DNA of 64,000 bases from JAAYZK01 sp964535025 (lineage in GTDB: Bacteria > Planctomycetota > Phycisphaerae > SM23-33 > FEN-1343). Each line of letters opens with the position of its first letter. Positions within the stretch are counted from its first letter, which is position 1. Location: assembly GCA_964535025.1 (NCBI GenBank), contig CAZHRW010000198.1, positions 1 through 64,000 on the forward strand, written 5' to 3'. Shown one piece after another: positions 63,240-64,000 of the stretch. The notes beneath the pieces are model-generated. The model had not been told where the DNA came from. It was given only the letters and a program-made list of their open reading frames with translations, and searched no databases. The position numbers and the translations under genes are program-made.

Positions 63240-63503
63240 ATGCGGATACAGGCATTCCAGGAGTTCATCCGGGCCAGGTACGGGCAGCGCGACGCGGAGC
63301 GCGGCACGCCGGCGACGTTTCTGTGGTTCGTCGAGGAGGTCGGCGAGCTGGCCAGTGCGCTGGCCGGGGACGACCAGGCCAACAAGGTCGAGGAATTCGC
63401 CGATGTCCTGGCATGGCTGTGCACGCTGGCGAACATCAACGGCGTGGACCTGACCGAAGCGGTCGAGAAGTACACCGTCAAGGGCGTGGAGGGGTACAAG
63501 TAG
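63240..63503 (+). CDS. MazG-like nucleotide pyrophosphohydrolase
   Basis: An 87-aa all-helical protein. The metal-binding motif reads LWFVEEVGELASAL, then KVEEFADVLAWLCTLANINGVDL, that is, EExxE followed by ExxD. YTVKGVEGYK ends it, as in short MazG-like dNTP pyrophosphatases. It hydrolyses (d)NTPs to monophosphates. GGAAGG is just before the ATG at 63240. Its length is close to the minimal MazG core. Confidence 0.85.
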   Translation: MRIQAFQEFIRARYGQRDAERGTPATFLWFVEEVGELASALAGDDQANKVEEFADVLAWLCTLANINGVDLTEAVEKYTVKGVEGYK

Positions 63504-63574
63504 TGAAGGCATGACCCGCACCGCCGGCCGGATCGCCGCCGTCGCGGTCGCCGGGCCGGATGAGGGGAGACGTC

Positions 63575-64000
63575 GTGAACGATGAAACCTATGGAGCCGA
63601 CCTGAACGAACGGGCCACCTTCGCCGAGGCGCCCCGCCGCCGTCGCCGGTGGCTGCTGCCGGCGGTCGCGGTGCTCGTCGCGGCGGCGGTGGGAATCGGC
63701 GGCTGGTGGTACGCCGCCACGCCGCACTCGGCGGCCGAGCAGCTCGAGGCGGCCGCGGCGGCGAAGGCCGATTACCTCGGGCGGGCGGGGCAACTGGCGG
63801 CGGACGAGGCGGCGGCCGAGCGCGAGAAGGTGGTCGAGGCCTACAGGCGGGTCTTCACGGCCTTCGAGGCCACCGACGAGCAGGCCGCGACGGCCCATGA
63901 GCAACTCGCTCAGCTCCACGACCACGCCGGCGACACCGCCGCCGCCCGCCGGTGGTGGACGCAATTGATCGACCGCTACGGCGAGACGGCCCAGGCCCGC
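63575..64000 (+). CDS. Membrane-anchored helical/TPR-like protein, 5' part only
   Basis: A partial gene; 142 codons lie in the window and the end is beyond the right edge. It starts at GTG 63575 behind GAGGGGAGA. It has a short cytoplasmic segment, an Arg-rich stretch, a single transmembrane helix (about 29-48, LLPAVAVLVAAAVGIGGWWY), then Ala/Glu-rich helices with a TPR-like pair (DTAAARRWWTQLIDRYGETAQ). The layout matches the protein at 45951-47831. Function unknown. Confidence 0.6.
   Translation, partial: MNDETYGADLNERATFAEAPRRRRRWLLPAVAVLVAAAVGIGGWWYAATPHSAAEQLEAAAAAKADYLGRAGQLAADEAAAEREKVVEAYRRVFTAFEATDEQAATAHEQLAQLHDHAGDTAAARRWWTQLIDRYGETAQAR

Overview
The window is a GC-rich bacterial chromosome segment that most resembles a planctomycete, probably Phycisphaerae-like, although no rRNA is present to prove it. 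The pointers are a secreted protein ending in a dockerin-type calcium-binding repeat, paired glycoside hydrolases and Gfo/Idh/MocA oxidoreductases, the LL-diaminopimelate aminotransferase route to lysine and peptidoglycan, a long planctomycete-style Lgt, and many anchored TPR proteins. No phage, transposase, rRNA or CRISPR array was seen. Recurrent sigma-70-like promoters of the form TTGnnn - 17 bp - TA(T/C/G)A(A/G)T can be read in front of many genes and both tRNAs.

Layout. 0-9.6 kb: a LarC-type nickel-insertion protein with a complete TrmO tRNA methyltransferase domain nested inside it, a secreted SGNH hydrolase, a DUF255 thioredoxin-fold protein fused to a DsbD-alpha-like domain, a dockerin-bearing secreted protein, a protein with three LPP20-like modules, and a Gfo/Idh/MocA oxidoreductase. 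10.0-12.8 kb: an NfnAB-type flavoprotein pair followed by a flavin reductase. 12.8-19.4 kb (minus strand): a compact chemotaxis operon cheA-cheW-cheR-cheD-cheY-cheX-cheB with no receptor gene. 19.7-24.3 kb (minus strand): metal homeostasis, consisting of a DtxR-family regulator, feoA and feoB under a perfect palindromic operator that covers the promoter -10, plus a ferritin-like diiron protein and a Cys-rich metallothionein-like protein. 24.6-30.7 kb: glycan and nucleoside breakdown (GH38, ROK, nucleoside hydrolase, GH2).

31-40 kb: an acetate/acyl-CoA node. Acs and an OFA-type transporter read left. An AcuC-type deacetylase, an ADP-forming acyl-CoA synthetase, and a CoA-transferase fused to a GNAT acetyltransferase read right. 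A perfect TGTGA-N6-TCACA operator of the CRP/FNR type lies between the two arms. 40.3-42.2 kb: a sigma-54 activator with a degenerate receiver, divergent from a rubredoxin that has a near-perfect sigma-54 promoter. 42.3-45.6 kb: cmk, plsC, ispH, a DUF6504-like gene and an HdeD-like gene, then tRNA-Ser. 46-58 kb: a TPR membrane protein, gluQ, and a long rightward run dapL-folK-dNK-panC-panD-lgt followed by three TPR proteins. 58-64 kb: an acetyltransferase, a sugar-enzyme pair, an acidic hypothetical, a hicB-hicA toxin-antitoxin pair whose toxin is only 58 codons, tRNA-Pro, a HAD-like phosphatase, a MazG-like protein, and the start of another anchored TPR-like protein cut by the window edge.

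Three intergenic copies of a palindromic element (near 24.4, 52.2 and 58.7 kb) form a dispersed repeat family. All functional statements are read from sequence motifs; no database search was possible.
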